Source: Novosphingobium pentaromativorans US6-1 (GTDB lineage Bacteria > Pseudomonadota > Alphaproteobacteria > Sphingomonadales > Sphingomonadaceae). From it: a stretch of 64,000 bases of DNA. Below the pieces are notes generated by a model. It had not been told where the DNA came from. It saw only the letters and a program-made list of their open reading frames with translations, and ran no database searches. The stretch lies in contig NZ_CP009294.1 in the NCBI RefSeq assembly GCF_000767465.1, forward strand, positions 124,001 to 188,000, read 5' to 3'. A program made the translations under genes and the position numbers. Of the stretch, positions 14,051 to 23,664 are shown piece after piece; the first letter of the stretch is position 1, and each line of letters opens with the position of its first letter.

Positions 14051-16552
14051 GTGAGCGAACACGACCGACCGCACATCGATATCACCGCGCTTGCCCAGCG
14101 ACGTACTTTCAAATCGCCAGGCAGTAACGCGCGCCAGCGCGCGCTGAACAGGGTTCGCGGGGATCACGGTCTCCGCCTCATCGCGGAAATTGGCAATGCC
14201 TTTGCAGAGGCTGAGGCCGGACAGCGCGGTCTGCCTGAACAGCCAGCAGACCTCGAGCCTGCTGGCGGCGTCTTCATTGAGGTCGAACTCAATCGGAGCG
14301 CAGGCGCCACCAACCTTGAACGGCAAAGGGAGGGCACACGGCAAGCGGCCGAAATCGTCGACGAAAACGGCGTACGCCGCATTGCCCTGTTTGTCCCGGA
14401 TGACATGCGCGATGCCTTTTCCCAAGTCTTTGAGGACTACACAAACGGGAAACTGAGCGAAAAGGGATCGCCGCCCAAGAAGACCCGGGTCGAACCGATC
14501 GAGCACATTCGCGCGGCTCGCCTGCAAAGTTTCTGGCGCGATGCTCCCGAGGCATTGCCGGAAGATCCCCAGGCGCAGATGTGGTGGGCGCTCTGGTGCT
14601 TCAACGATCGCATCGACAGAGTTCTGGGCAGCGCCGCGGTGTTGGGGCTGCATATCGGCAACCCCGACACCTTTCTGCGTTTTCCGGAGACGACGGTGAT
14701 CCCGGCATACGGACGGCGCGCATCAATCGAGATGTTGCTGTTCGCAACCGCAGGCATTTCGGAGCTGCGTCGCGCGAGCGACAGCCCGCTGGTGTTTACC
14801 CGAGACCTGAAGGACGACGTTCCGGCATTTATCGATGATCTCGCAGAGCGTGTAACCTGGCCCGGCAATGACGCGCCGGCGGTCTGCCTGCTCGACACTG
14901 GGGTCAATCGGGCGCATCCCCTGATAGAACCCGCTCTGTCGCCAGAAGATCTGATGGCGATCGACACGGCCTGGGGCGGGGACGATCACGAACACGGCGC
15001 TGGCCATGGGACCGGCATGGCCGGTCTTGCCTTGCATGGGGATCTTGTCGGTCCGCTCGCGAGCAATCTGCCAATTGAGCTCATCCACCGTCTGGAATCG
15101 GTCAAGATTCTGCCCCCTCCCGGCGTGCCGGACAACGATCCCCATTCCTACGGACCGATCACCCAGAGCGCCATTCTGCTCGCGGAGATCAACAATCCGG
15201 ATCGTGACCGTGTTTTCTGCATGGCGGTAACCAACGAGGGGCGCAGCGGATCAGATGCGACGGCGTGGAGCGCGGCCATCGACCAGGCGGCGGTCGGAGC
15301 GGAATCGGACGGTGCTGAAAATCCGTCGCCTCGGCGGCTGATACTGCTCTCTGCTGGCAATATTCCCGACAATTCCATTGCCGCCGAAATCGCAGATGCT
15401 GATGCTTTCCCGGCAGAAGACCCTTCCCAGGCGTGGAATGCCCTCACGATCGGCGGATATACGGACAAGACAGGGATCGGCGAGGCAGGCTACGACGGTT
15501 GGACCACGGTGGCACCGGTTGGTGCCGCCAGTCCTTACAGCCGGACATCCTTCCTCTGGGACACCAGCCAATCTCCGTTCAAACCCGAACTCGTCTTCGA
15601 GGCTGGGAACAGGGCGCTCAGCCCGTGCGGTGCAGAAGCGGTAGCGGGACTCGATTCCCTTTCCCTCCTTACGGCCTCCCGCCTCGTCGCCCAGAAGCCG
15701 CTGGACGCATTCTGGGCGACAAGTGCCGCAACCGCTCAGGCGGCTCGGATGGCGGCTCAGCTGACTGCTGCCTACCCGCATTACTGGCCGGAAACGATCC
15801 GCGCGCTGATGGTGCATAGTGCCCGTTGGACCGGGCACATGGATCAACTCGTCGCGCAGTGCGCGACAAAGCGAGAAAAGGCCGACTGCCTGAGGCGGTT
15901 CGGTTACGGTATCCCCGATCTGGGCCGTGCGATGGCGTCGGCCATCGATGATCTCGCCCTGGTTGCACAAAACACGATACGTCCGTTCCGGATGGAAGGC
16001 GGGAGCGTGCGATTCAACGAGTCGCATATCTATCAGCTTCCCTGGCCCCAGGACGTGCTTGAGGCGCTCGACAACACTCGGGTGAGATTGAAAGTTGCCC
16101 TCTCCTATTTCGTGGAACCCAACCCCAGCTTTGCCACCAATCTGGACCCGGCACGCTACCAGTCGTTCGGCCTGCGTTTCGATCTCAAGCGCTCACGTGA
16201 GACGATTGGGAACTTCAATCGCCGCAACAATGCCGAAGGATACGACAAAGACGCTCCGCGCGCGGTCAATGAAACGAACGACGGCTGGCTATTTGGCGAA
16301 AAGCAGATATCGTCGGGTTCGCTGCATGTCGACATCTGGGAGGGGCCTGCCGTCGAACTTGCCGCCCGCAATGCTCTATATGTCCATCCGATCTCGGGAT
16401 GGTGGCGCGAGCGCAAATCGCTCGGAAGATATGGCCAAGAGGCGCGCTACGCGTTGGTGATCAGCCTTGAGACGCCGGGCGTTGAAGTCGACCTTCACAC
16501 GCCAATTTCCGCATTGGTCCCCGTACTGGTCGAGGTCCCCATCGAGATTTGA
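14051..16552 (+). CDS. ietS: IetS-like subtilisin-family serine protease
   Basis: 833 aa with no signal peptide, so cytoplasmic. The S8 catalytic triad is visible: Asp in VCLLDTGVNRAHP (about D282), His in GAGHGTGMAGLA (about H319), Ser in FWATSAATAQAARMAAQL (about S558), with an oxyanion Asn in LLSAGN (about N437). The first 250 residues are an uncharacterised N-terminal region and the last 240 a beta-rich C-terminal domain. It starts at GTG 5 bp after the ietA stop, so the two are co-translated. In IetAS the protease is the toxic partner. Confidence 0.87.
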   Translation: MSEHDRPHIDITALAQRRTFKSPGSNARQRALNRVRGDHGLRLIAEIGNAFAEAEAGQRGLPEQPADLEPAGGVFIEVELNRSAGATNLERQREGTRQAAEIVDENGVRRIALFVPDDMRDAFSQVFEDYTNGKLSEKGSPPKKTRVEPIEHIRAARLQSFWRDAPEALPEDPQAQMWWALWCFNDRIDRVLGSAAVLGLHIGNPDTFLRFPETTVIPAYGRRASIEMLLFATAGISELRRASDSPLVFTRDLKDDVPAFIDDLAERVTWPGNDAPAVCLLDTGVNRAHPLIEPALSPEDLMAIDTAWGGDDHEHGAGHGTGMAGLALHGDLVGPLASNLPIELIHRLESVKILPPPGVPDNDPHSYGPITQSAILLAEINNPDRDRVFCMAVTNEGRSGSDATAWSAAIDQAAVGAESDGAENPSPRRLILLSAGNIPDNSIAAEIADADAFPAEDPSQAWNALTIGGYTDKTGIGEAGYDGWTTVAPVGAASPYSRTSFLWDTSQSPFKPELVFEAGNRALSPCGAEAVAGLDSLSLLTASRLVAQKPLDAFWATSAATAQAARMAAQLTAAYPHYWPETIRALMVHSARWTGHMDQLVAQCATKREKADCLRRFGYGIPDLGRAMASAIDDLALVAQNTIRPFRMEGGSVRFNESHIYQLPWPQDVLEALDNTRVRLKVALSYFVEPNPSFATNLDPARYQSFGLRFDLKRSRETIGNFNRRNNAEGYDKDAPRAVNETNDGWLFGEKQISSGSLHVDIWEGPAVELAARNALYVHPISGWWRERKSLGRYGQEARYALVISLETPGVEVDLHTPISALVPVLVEVPIEI

Positions 16553-16568
16553 ATAGCGAGCAAGGCCA

Positions 16569-17357
16569 ATGCCGAAGCCTTCGATCCGGGCCATTCAACG
16601 CCTCTACGCCATGTCCGGCAATCGCTGTGCGTTTTCCGGCTGTACTGCGCCCATCATCGAAGACAGCCCAGGGATGGCGGGCATCAACATGGGCGAAATC
16701 TGCCATATACGCGCCAGCAAGCCAGGCGGTGAACGCTATGATCCCGAACAAAGCGACGCTGAACGCCACGATTACGAGAATCTCATCCTGCTATGTCGTC
16801 GGCATCACAAGCTGATCGACTCCGACACGATTGAATTCTCCGTGGCCAAGCTCCTCGCGATGAAGCAGGAGCACGAGCAGTTGGCTGGCCGTGCAGAGAA
16901 CACAGCGGACAGGTTTTCAGCAAAGCGCCTTCTTGATGCGATGGACCGCATCACAATCCCCGACAACAAGGGCACCGTGGTCATTGCCAGCGCTGGCTCC
17001 AATGTCAGCATCCGTCAGCCGCGATCCCGTGTCACGATGGCACCTCTTGCGGGAACCATCGGTGCTGATCGCGATATGGTGCGGTACACGAAGTATCTCG
17101 CGAAGCAGTATAATGAATTCGCCTCGTGGGCTCCGCATCGTACCGAAAAATTCCGGCCCGCGGTGATATATGCAAACATCATGAAAGAGTTTGGCTCGAA
17201 GCTCGAACTCATCCCGGATGATCGTTTCAGCAGCGTCTGCGCCTACCTTCAGCAAAGAATTACGCGCACCCGGCTGGGCCGGATGCGGAATGCGGAGGGA
17301 CATCGCTGCTACGCGTCATTCGATGAGTTCTTGGACAAAGGTAAACAGCATCACTGA
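16569..17357 (+). CDS. HNH-type nuclease-like protein linked to ietAS
   Basis: 262 aa. The N-terminal HNH zinc-finger nuclease pattern is GNRCAFSGCTAPI, then CHIRA, then YENLILLCRRHHKLID. The C-terminal 150 residues are unrecognised; they include an Ile/Val-rich linker (GTVVIASAGSNVSI) and a helical end. It starts 16 bp after ietS on the same strand and so may be a third member of the operon. HNH proteins usually cut DNA. I do not know a described three-gene IetAS-HNH version. Confidence 0.78.
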   Translation: MPKPSIRAIQRLYAMSGNRCAFSGCTAPIIEDSPGMAGINMGEICHIRASKPGGERYDPEQSDAERHDYENLILLCRRHHKLIDSDTIEFSVAKLLAMKQEHEQLAGRAENTADRFSAKRLLDAMDRITIPDNKGTVVIASAGSNVSIRQPRSRVTMAPLAGTIGADRDMVRYTKYLAKQYNEFASWAPHRTEKFRPAVIYANIMKEFGSKLELIPDDRFSSVCAYLQQRITRTRLGRMRNAEGHRCYASFDEFLDKGKQHH

Positions 17358-17397
17358 GGTTCAGGCGTGCCTGATGACCGGCCCACCGCCATGGCGA

Positions 17398-17805
17398 CTA
17401 CAGGTCCAGCTCAACGCCGGTGTGCTGCTCAATCTTCTTCTTGATCAGCCCTTTGGCGAGCGCCTTCAGGAGGTCGATGCTGAAACCGCCAGCCTGTTTG
17501 GCCCGGGCCTTTGTCTCGCGCCAAATGGCGGGATCGCGAATGGTGTCGAGGAAGTCGTGGCCGGCCCATGTAATCTGACCGATCTGCCAGACTGCACCGG
17601 ACAGCTTCGCCTGGATCGTGATGAGCCCTGCGTCATCAAGCAAAGCCAGATGGTTTTCGATCAGCTCAGCCTGCTCGCGAGGCATTTTTCCTGCATCACC
17701 TTCGCCCAATATTTCGGCAATCTCGGGGGTCAGAAGATCAAAAGAGCGCTGCCCACCTTCAATCTTCAGGAGCAAATCCCGTATCAGGTCCATGTCGCGT
17801 TTCAT
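17398..17805 (-). CDS. DUF2513 family protein
   Basis: 135 aa starting MKRDMDLIRDLLLKIEGG, the typical DUF2513 opening, followed by ENHLALLDDAGLITI and ITWAGHDFLDTIRDPAIW. The fold looks like a winged helix (helix, LLxDAGLI, wing, WxGHDFLD), seen in many phage- and defence-linked orphan genes. The function is unknown. The ATG at 17805 is chosen over one at 17817 because MKRDMD is the family start. It converges with the HNH gene. Confidence 0.78.
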   Translation of the reverse strand: MKRDMDLIRDLLLKIEGGQRSFDLLTPEIAEILGEGDAGKMPREQAELIENHLALLDDAGLITIQAKLSGAVWQIGQITWAGHDFLDTIRDPAIWRETKARAKQAGGFSIDLLKALAKGLIKKKIEQHTGVELDL

Positions 17806-18140
17806 GGTGCAGACCATATTACAGGTTCCATAGAAGGAAAGCGATCAATTCGCGTTGGACGAAGCGGGCCATCGGCAATGCGCTCCAATATTGGTCCCCT
17901 GGCCCCCAGCCACCCCGCACCAAAGCGGTCATTCATTGATGTCGTGACTTATTGCGCGTGTGCCGCTGTCGACTGCGAGCCGGACGAGCGTTAGCATCTG
18001 TCCTCGGACGCCGAGGGCTTTCGTGAGGACGCCCGATCGCGCCATATTTGGATCAACCAGCTCGTTCGAGAAACGAAACGACATTATAGTCTCGAGCCAA
18101 TCGCTCTATCTGGACACTGTACTTGCCCCTGCTCGGTTCA
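17806..18140. other. Intergenic region before the PIN gene
   Basis: 335 bp between the DUF2513 gene (minus) and the PIN-like gene (plus). A longer open frame entering it from the right has no family resemblance. It presumably holds promoters for both divergent genes; I cannot point to them. Confidence 0.35.
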
Positions 18141-19247
18141 ATGATCATCGCCCCGGACAGCTCGCATTGGGCCAAATGGCTCGATGCGATGTCAACAGAC
18201 GATTCCGATCGCCGCCGACGGGCGCTGTCGTTGCACGAGCGCCTGCTGAAGCAAGGCCGCATCCCCCTCTTGTGCTGGCATCATCTCGAAGAATTGCTCG
18301 GCGGTGACGACGACCATAAGGCGCGCAAGCGCATCTCATTCGTGATGTCACTTCCCCACATCGTGTGGATACGATTGCCGAAGGACGAGGCTGGGCTGGG
18401 ATCCGCTGCGCAAGTGCGCGCAGCTGAGGTGATCGCCGCAAGCGAGGGACTGACGGACTTGATCGCAATCCGCGATCGGGCTCGCGAGCTGCTTTTGAAG
18501 TCGGGCACGGGCAGTCAGGCCATTGGTGAGGAGGCGTGGGTCTGGGATGCGGTGCCGCCGATGCTGCGCTCCAGAAGGAGCGGGGCCGATGTGGTTGCGG
18601 CTCTGGGACCGCTGCGCACTTTCGACGAGAGCCGCACGATTGGCGAACTTTCGAAGGGGGAAATCAATTCGCCGCAGGCGATGCGGGCGCAGCTCGGAGT
18701 CATTCACGCCAGGGCGCTTCAGGAAGCGACGCAGAGTACGGGCGGAGATACGGTTCGGGCTCGGGCGATGGCAGACGAGTTTCTCGAACGAGTGCTCGCG
18801 ATGCTACCGCCGCCCGGCACGACGATCCGCGACCTACTGGTCTCGTCGCTGGTCGATCAGGGGTTGGATGAAGCCGAAGTGCGCGACGAATGCATCCTTG
18901 CCGACCTTAGCCGGCTCGGGGTGTTCCGAAGCCAGCTGCGCGTGATCGCGTCGGAGACCGGCAGCTCCTTCGAGGCCCTCAAGCGCGTGCCGATGGACAT
19001 ACTTCCGAGCTGGGTCATCGCCGAGGCCCTTCGACAACATGGTCAGGTCCGGGCGCTACGCCCAGGCAGCGACCTTCACGATAGCCATCTCGCTGTGCTC
19101 GCAGCCTATTGCGACGTCCTCTATGTCGACAAAAGGACGTCCGAGGACTTCCGCCAAGCCGTGAAAAAGGAACCGCGCCTGGATGGGCTGATCGGGGAGA
19201 TCGCCAAGGCGGGAGACTTTGACGGTCTCGCGGACGCGTCATGCTAG
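18141..19247 (+). CDS. PIN-like nuclease-domain protein (368 aa)
   Basis: It starts MIIAPDSSHWAKWLDAM, giving the first PIN aspartate. A glutamate follows in CWHHLEELLGG, and the last acidic pair sits near the C-terminus in RPGSDLHDSHLAVLAAYCDVLYVDKRT. The middle 200 residues form a helical insertion, so the PIN core is split. PIN domains are metal-dependent RNases used by VapC toxins and in defence. The ATG at 18141 was chosen because residues upstream do not fit the PIN start. Its stop overlaps the next gene by 7 bp, starting a run of five linked genes. Confidence 0.72.
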   Translation: MIIAPDSSHWAKWLDAMSTDDSDRRRRALSLHERLLKQGRIPLLCWHHLEELLGGDDDHKARKRISFVMSLPHIVWIRLPKDEAGLGSAAQVRAAEVIAASEGLTDLIAIRDRARELLLKSGTGSQAIGEEAWVWDAVPPMLRSRRSGADVVAALGPLRTFDESRTIGELSKGEINSPQAMRAQLGVIHARALQEATQSTGGDTVRARAMADEFLERVLAMLPPPGTTIRDLLVSSLVDQGLDEAEVRDECILADLSRLGVFRSQLRVIASETGSSFEALKRVPMDILPSWVIAEALRQHGQVRALRPGSDLHDSHLAVLAAYCDVLYVDKRTSEDFRQAVKKEPRLDGLIGEIAKAGDFDGLADASC

Positions 19248-20212
19248 TCGCCGTCCACGGTGCCGACGACAAGCGGGTCGAGGCCGGTCATGCGGCCAAG
19301 GGGCCGGCTTACAGCTGCCCCGGCTGCAAGGCGCCGGTGACACTTGCCAAAGGGCGTATTCGCCGACCCTATTTCGGGCATCGGCCCGGCGCGGCATGCT
19401 CCTATGCCGCCTTGGAGACGTGGGAACACCAACAGGCGAAAGAGGATTTCGCGACCGCCTATCGCGCGCGCGGGCTCATGTGCGATGTCGAGATCGAGGT
19501 GCTGTCGATTGACGGTGACCGACGTGCCGACGTGCTGCTGCACGCACCCGACGATGCCTATCGCGTCGCGCTCGAGGTTCAGAACAGCCCGCTCGACTAT
19601 ACGGCGCTGGAAGTGCGGACGACCGCCTATCTCAACGCGCGCGTCCCTGTGATCTGGGTGCCGATCCTCATCCGCAAACGGCTCGGCGACGTTCAGCGGA
19701 TTGCGGGCACCAACATTTATTACATCAGTCATTTCTCGGCGGCGCCCTGGCAATTGTGGATCCACGACCTTCAAGGTGGACTCTGGTATTATGACCCGGT
19801 CGCCCGCGGCGTCTGGCGCGGCGTGCTCGACGACTGCATGCTCTATCGCAATCCGACCACTTGGTTTGCGGATGGCGACGAGCATAGCGCCGGGGGCCAT
19901 TGGTATTCGTCGGAACGCTGGTCGAGCCTGTTTCTGGAAGGTCCGTTCGACCTCTCGCAGCTCCGGGTGAAGCGGGTGAAGCGCGCGTTGCGCAAGCGGC
20001 GAGCCTACCATCTTCCTGCCGGCATCGGCGCCGACTTCATCCTCGCCGACGAACCGCGCGACTATGCGATGCCGGCGCGGATCGGCAGGACGAAGGCCGA
20101 CGGTCCGGGCGACTTCCACTATTATCGCGCGGAGCACCGCGTCGACAATCAATGGGTTAGCGCGTCGTTGGAGGCGTCTGTCTTGCCCGACACTATCCGG
20201 ACTTTCGAGTAG
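19241..20212 (+). CDS. CoiA-like zinc-finger/PD-(D/E)XK nuclease
   Basis: 323 aa. A zinc-ribbon-like N-terminus (YSCPGCKAPVTLAKGRIRRPYFGHRPGAACSY) is followed by ETWEHQQAKEDFA and the nuclease core DGDRRADVLLHAPDDAYRVALEVQNSPL. That core gives the D...ExQ catalytic pattern of CoiA/PD-(D/E)XK enzymes. CoiA acts in transformation in Firmicutes; relatives elsewhere are found in defence islands. The remaining 170 residues are rich in Trp/Tyr and unassigned. It overlaps the PIN gene by 7 bp and lies 11 bp before the next gene. Confidence 0.75.
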   Translation: MLVAVHGADDKRVEAGHAAKGPAYSCPGCKAPVTLAKGRIRRPYFGHRPGAACSYAALETWEHQQAKEDFATAYRARGLMCDVEIEVLSIDGDRRADVLLHAPDDAYRVALEVQNSPLDYTALEVRTTAYLNARVPVIWVPILIRKRLGDVQRIAGTNIYYISHFSAAPWQLWIHDLQGGLWYYDPVARGVWRGVLDDCMLYRNPTTWFADGDEHSAGGHWYSSERWSSLFLEGPFDLSQLRVKRVKRALRKRRAYHLPAGIGADFILADEPRDYAMPARIGRTKADGPGDFHYYRAEHRVDNQWVSASLEASVLPDTIRTFE

Positions 20213-20223
20213 GATCTCGGGCG

Positions 20224-20805
20224 ATGCGCAACACCGATCATATCATCCTTGAAGATCGTGCGGTTCCGTTGCTGCTGCCGTGGCCGCTACCGGGCGATCC
20301 GGGGGGATTCATCGAAGTCGCGAAAGCCGATGATTGGCGCGCGTTGGTTGGCAGTCTCGGCATCGACCCGCGCATTCCCGATATCGTTCGCGCCAAATTT
20401 CATCGCGCCCATACCTTGTATCTGGTCGGGTGGCTTGACCTCGGTTTGGTCAAGGCGGCCGAACTCGCCGCACTGATCGCGCTCGAACTGGCGGTGATGG
20501 ATCGCTACGGCGGCAAGGTTTCGAAGAGCAAGCGCAGCTTTGCCGCGCTGCTCAAATATATGGTCGACAGCGACGGCCTGACCGACGCGCAGATTCCGAT
20601 GATCGTTCGCTGTGGCGGAAAGGCGATCGGGCAATTGACTGGTGACACCCGACCGACCCTCGCCGAGCGGCGCAACAAGCTGGCGCATGGTGACCCGTTC
20701 GACGGACTCCCGACCGGTGGGCTGCTGGAGCTGGTCCGCGATCTCATCAACTTTGCGTATCGCGATTACATTGCCGCGGCGGCGAGCCTGGAGGTTCAGT
20801 CATGA
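20224..20805 (+). CDS. HEPN-like protein (193 aa)
   Basis: A helical protein with an R-x4-H motif in LAERRNKLAHGDPF (R150, H155), the catalytic signature of HEPN RNases. The helices before it (LIALELAVMDRYGGKVSKSKRSFAALLKYM) fit a HEPN four-helix bundle. HEPN RNases act as toxins or effectors in many defence systems. The family assignment rests on this motif and the helix pattern only. It shares four bases (ATGA, 20802-20805) with the next gene. Confidence 0.62.
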   Translation: MRNTDHIILEDRAVPLLLPWPLPGDPGGFIEVAKADDWRALVGSLGIDPRIPDIVRAKFHRAHTLYLVGWLDLGLVKAAELAALIALELAVMDRYGGKVSKSKRSFAALLKYMVDSDGLTDAQIPMIVRCGGKAIGQLTGDTRPTLAERRNKLAHGDPFDGLPTGGLLELVRDLINFAYRDYIAAAASLEVQS

Positions 20806-21530
20806 AGCCGTTCCGATGGAAGAACTGCTTTGCAGACGTCCAAGCCAGCAAGCACGATATGACGATCGAATCCTATTTTCAGGATGTGATCGTGCCGGCG
20901 CTCGCCACGCTCGATACCAAGATTGAGGAGCTGGAGAACAGTGACTGGCCGGGCGCGGTCTTCGCGAAGGCGGACATGGAGGAAGTTCGCCTCGAAACGG
21001 CGCGCGCCTTTGGCCTGTCCATCCAGTCCATCTGGGAGCGTCAGCTGCGCAGCTATCTCCTGGGCTGCGCGAAGGACTTGAGACCCGGTGAACCCTTCGC
21101 CACAAAGATCGAGAAGGCGAACTGGAAAGAGCTCCAGAAACTGTTTCGCAGCCTGCGCGGCATTGGTCTCGACGCCTTCCCTAGCTTCGCGGTGCTCGAT
21201 GCTCTCCAGCATCTGGGTAACGCCTGCCGGCACGGCGACGGCGATTCCGCGGAGGAACTGGCGCGGCGCTATCCGGACTTCTGGCCGGTCATCCCGCCGA
21301 TGCCGCCCGGCTTCGGGGCACTGCCACCGAGCCCGCCCCGTGTGGCGCAGATGCGAATCCCGCAGGAAAGGCTTCAGGAGTTCGTCGCCGCGATCGCACG
21401 ATTCTGGCGCGACGCCGAATTTCTCTACAATGAGAGCATTGAGCGGAAGGATCCGGGGCTTGAGGCCCGTCTCGTGCGCGAGCGCACCGCGCGCGATTGG
21501 CTACCGCTGGCGCCAACGGACGGCAACTGA
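20802..21530 (+). CDS. Helical protein with HEPN-like RHG motif (242 aa)
   Basis: It starts MKPFRWKNCFADVQASKHDMTIESYFQDVIVPAL. A conserved-looking helix pair ends in VLDALQHLGNACRHGDGDSAEEL (N140, R143, H144), reminiscent of HEPN-like N..RHG ends, although the standard R-x4-6-H spacing is missing. The C-terminus is helical and charged. Its TGA overlaps the ATG of the following gene by one base, so the operon is continuous. Function unknown; it may be a partner of the adjacent HEPN proteins. Confidence 0.55.
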   Translation: MKPFRWKNCFADVQASKHDMTIESYFQDVIVPALATLDTKIEELENSDWPGAVFAKADMEEVRLETARAFGLSIQSIWERQLRSYLLGCAKDLRPGEPFATKIEKANWKELQKLFRSLRGIGLDAFPSFAVLDALQHLGNACRHGDGDSAEELARRYPDFWPVIPPMPPGFGALPPSPPRVAQMRIPQERLQEFVAAIARFWRDAEFLYNESIERKDPGLEARLVRERTARDWLPLAPTDGN

Positions 21531-22843
21531 TGGGCGCGAGCCCAGCCTTGATCGACGCGGTCGAAGTGCTGTGGCGCGTACCGCACCCCGGACCGAACAA
21601 CCTCCTGGCAGCGTCCGCCTTCACTGCGGTGAGTAATGTTTGCCGCGCCGACTATGGCGGCGACATGCCGGTCTTTGCGCTGAGCACGGCCATTCGTTCG
21701 CTCGGCGTTCCCTGTTGGCTGCCCGCCGGCCACGGCAGCTTGTCGGTCGATCCGCAGAGCGCCGCCAATGCGATCGACCATGCGTTCACGCGACAGACGG
21801 TTACACGGCGGCATCTGTGCCCGCTCGATCTCGCAGACGATCTTCCGCCGCTTGCATTTGGCCAGGCCCGGCTTGCCCAATTCGGCGCGGACGAACTGGC
21901 GCAGATGTTCGACGCGCCCCGCCTAGCGCGCAATTTCCCGACCCAGCCGATCGACTCGAAGCGCCTCGCACAATTCCAATGGCTGGTGATCGAAGAGACC
22001 CTCGCGGTGAACGGCGGGGTCGAAGCCCGGGCGGCACCCTTCATGTACATGGCGATGAACCGCGACTTCGGCGAAATCGATCCGCATCTGGGCCGCTTTC
22101 CGCCGCCGGTTGAGGCGGCGCTGTTCTTCCTCCTGCTCGCTCCCTGGGAGCGTTGGTCGACGATGCAGGAGGTCGACTGGCGCGGCTTTCGCGTTCCATG
22201 GATCTATACGCTGAGCGACGACCTGTTCGTCCGGCCGTCGTCGCCGCCCAGCCCCGACAGCCTCACCCTCGAGCCTTGGATCGTCGAGGATCATTGGGGC
22301 GAGGAGGTCGAACTCGAGCGACCGACGCAGCTGCCGCTCGATGACGATGCGAAGGCGGGGCTCGCGCTGTTTACCCACGCCGCGTGGCGGGAGCTTGAGG
22401 CTGCGCGGTCGACGAGCCTTTTCGAAACGCCGATCGCCCATTTTCTCGTTCGCGCCTTTCTGGCCGACGGCATGGACGAAGTGATGGCCCATATGACCGC
22501 GATTGAAGCGGCAATGGGTCTCGAGATGGATCACAAGAAATGGATGCGGCCGAAGCCCCACAAGCATAAGGGCCGCTCCGCCACGGATCGGGTGGCGGCA
22601 CGGATCGCCGCACTCTTGAACGATCCGAACTGCGTGCGCGACTATCGGCACCTGTTCGAGCTGCGCAGCACCTTCGTCCATGGGCGCGCCGGCATTCAAA
22701 AGGTGTCCACCGCCGAGCGGGTGATGGCGCGCGGTCTTGCACGCGGTGTCGCGCGCGGGCTAGTCGACGCCGCCGCGCCACCTGCGCGCTCTCGCGAAGA
22801 CGTCCTGGCCGACCTGCTCGATCAGGGCGTGCAACATCTTTGA
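21530..22843 (+). CDS. Large protein with C-terminal HEPN-like motif (437 aa)
   Basis: It starts MGASPALIDAVEVLWRVPHPGPNNLLAASAF. Most of the chain is unassigned alpha/beta sequence. The C-terminal part carries VRDYRHLFELRSTFVHGRAG, an R-x4-H motif (R379, H384) of the HEPN type after helices containing a zinc-like HKKWMRPKPHKHKG stretch. The ATG at 21530 overlaps the upstream TGA; a longer frame from 21497 is not supported. Together with the two upstream genes it makes three HEPN-like products in a row. Confidence 0.58.
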   Translation: MGASPALIDAVEVLWRVPHPGPNNLLAASAFTAVSNVCRADYGGDMPVFALSTAIRSLGVPCWLPAGHGSLSVDPQSAANAIDHAFTRQTVTRRHLCPLDLADDLPPLAFGQARLAQFGADELAQMFDAPRLARNFPTQPIDSKRLAQFQWLVIEETLAVNGGVEARAAPFMYMAMNRDFGEIDPHLGRFPPPVEAALFFLLLAPWERWSTMQEVDWRGFRVPWIYTLSDDLFVRPSSPPSPDSLTLEPWIVEDHWGEEVELERPTQLPLDDDAKAGLALFTHAAWRELEAARSTSLFETPIAHFLVRAFLADGMDEVMAHMTAIEAAMGLEMDHKKWMRPKPHKHKGRSATDRVAARIAALLNDPNCVRDYRHLFELRSTFVHGRAGIQKVSTAERVMARGLARGVARGLVDAAAPPARSREDVLADLLDQGVQHL

Positions 22844-22917
22844 GGCGACGGCAAAGTCGTCGAACTGACGTGCGAAACGCCCTCTAAATTGCGAGGCGCT
22901 TCGATCATATTGAGGAC

Positions 22918-23664
22918 ATGGATACGGTCGAACCCCTCGAAACCTTCGTACTCGATGAAGTCGCCATCGCGAACTTCGTGAAGCTTCAGCGAACCTTCAA
23001 CGGCTGGAAGCAGGACATGCTCGCCGCCGAGGCCGGCGTGTCGCTAGCGACGGTCTCGCGGGTCGAGCGTGGTCAGAAAGTGCGGCCAGCGCAGCTGCGG
23101 AAGCTCGCGCGGGCGCTGGGGAAGCCCGAAGAAGAGTTCGCGCGCGAGCGCATCCGTCCCACCCCAGAGGAAGCTGCCGCCAACTTCGTCGAAATATTCG
23201 CCTGGACCGAGGGGCGCGTACCTGTCGCGGTCGCCCCGTTCAGGACCGAGCTTCAGCTGCGCGCGACGCTCGCTACCTTCAGCCTGCTGCTCGTCTCCGA
23301 TCTCGATGACGACGCTGCCGACGATGTCGCCGAGCTGCGCGAATGGCTCGATCTAGCGAGCTTCGTCCAGGCCGAGCGCGACGGCGTGATCGGGCCAAAG
23401 CCCGATCGTGATTTCCGGGTGCGCCGGCTGTGGCGCGACGTACTCGATTGCGTCGAACGGCTCGAGCGCGCCCACGCCGCCGTTGTGCTCACCGGCACTT
23501 ACGATGCCGAGCCCCTGACGGGCGGCGAGCCGATCAAGATCGCCGTCGTCGCGATCCGGTCTCGTCGCCGCAATCCGGCGGCGAGCACGATCACGTCGCT
23601 GTGGGCGGATGCCAAGGTCGACGAACAGCAGATGCTCGCCGACTATTTCGAGAGGCTCGATTGA
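22918..23664 (+). CDS. XRE-family regulator with C-terminal sensor-like region
   Basis: 248 aa. Residues 15-70 form a Cro/C1 helix-turn-helix (FNGWKQDMLAAEAGVSLATVSRVERGQKVRPAQLRKLARALG). The remaining 170 residues are acidic and unassigned. It lies 74 bp after the HEPN-like genes on the same strand and overlaps the next small gene by three bases. It is likely the transcriptional regulator of the island, acting on upstream promoters that I cannot identify. Confidence 0.78.
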   Translation: MDTVEPLETFVLDEVAIANFVKLQRTFNGWKQDMLAAEAGVSLATVSRVERGQKVRPAQLRKLARALGKPEEEFARERIRPTPEEAAANFVEIFAWTEGRVPVAVAPFRTELQLRATLATFSLLLVSDLDDDAADDVAELREWLDLASFVQAERDGVIGPKPDRDFRVRRLWRDVLDCVERLERAHAAVVLTGTYDAEPLTGGEPIKIAVVAIRSRRRNPAASTITSLWADAKVDEQQMLADYFERLD

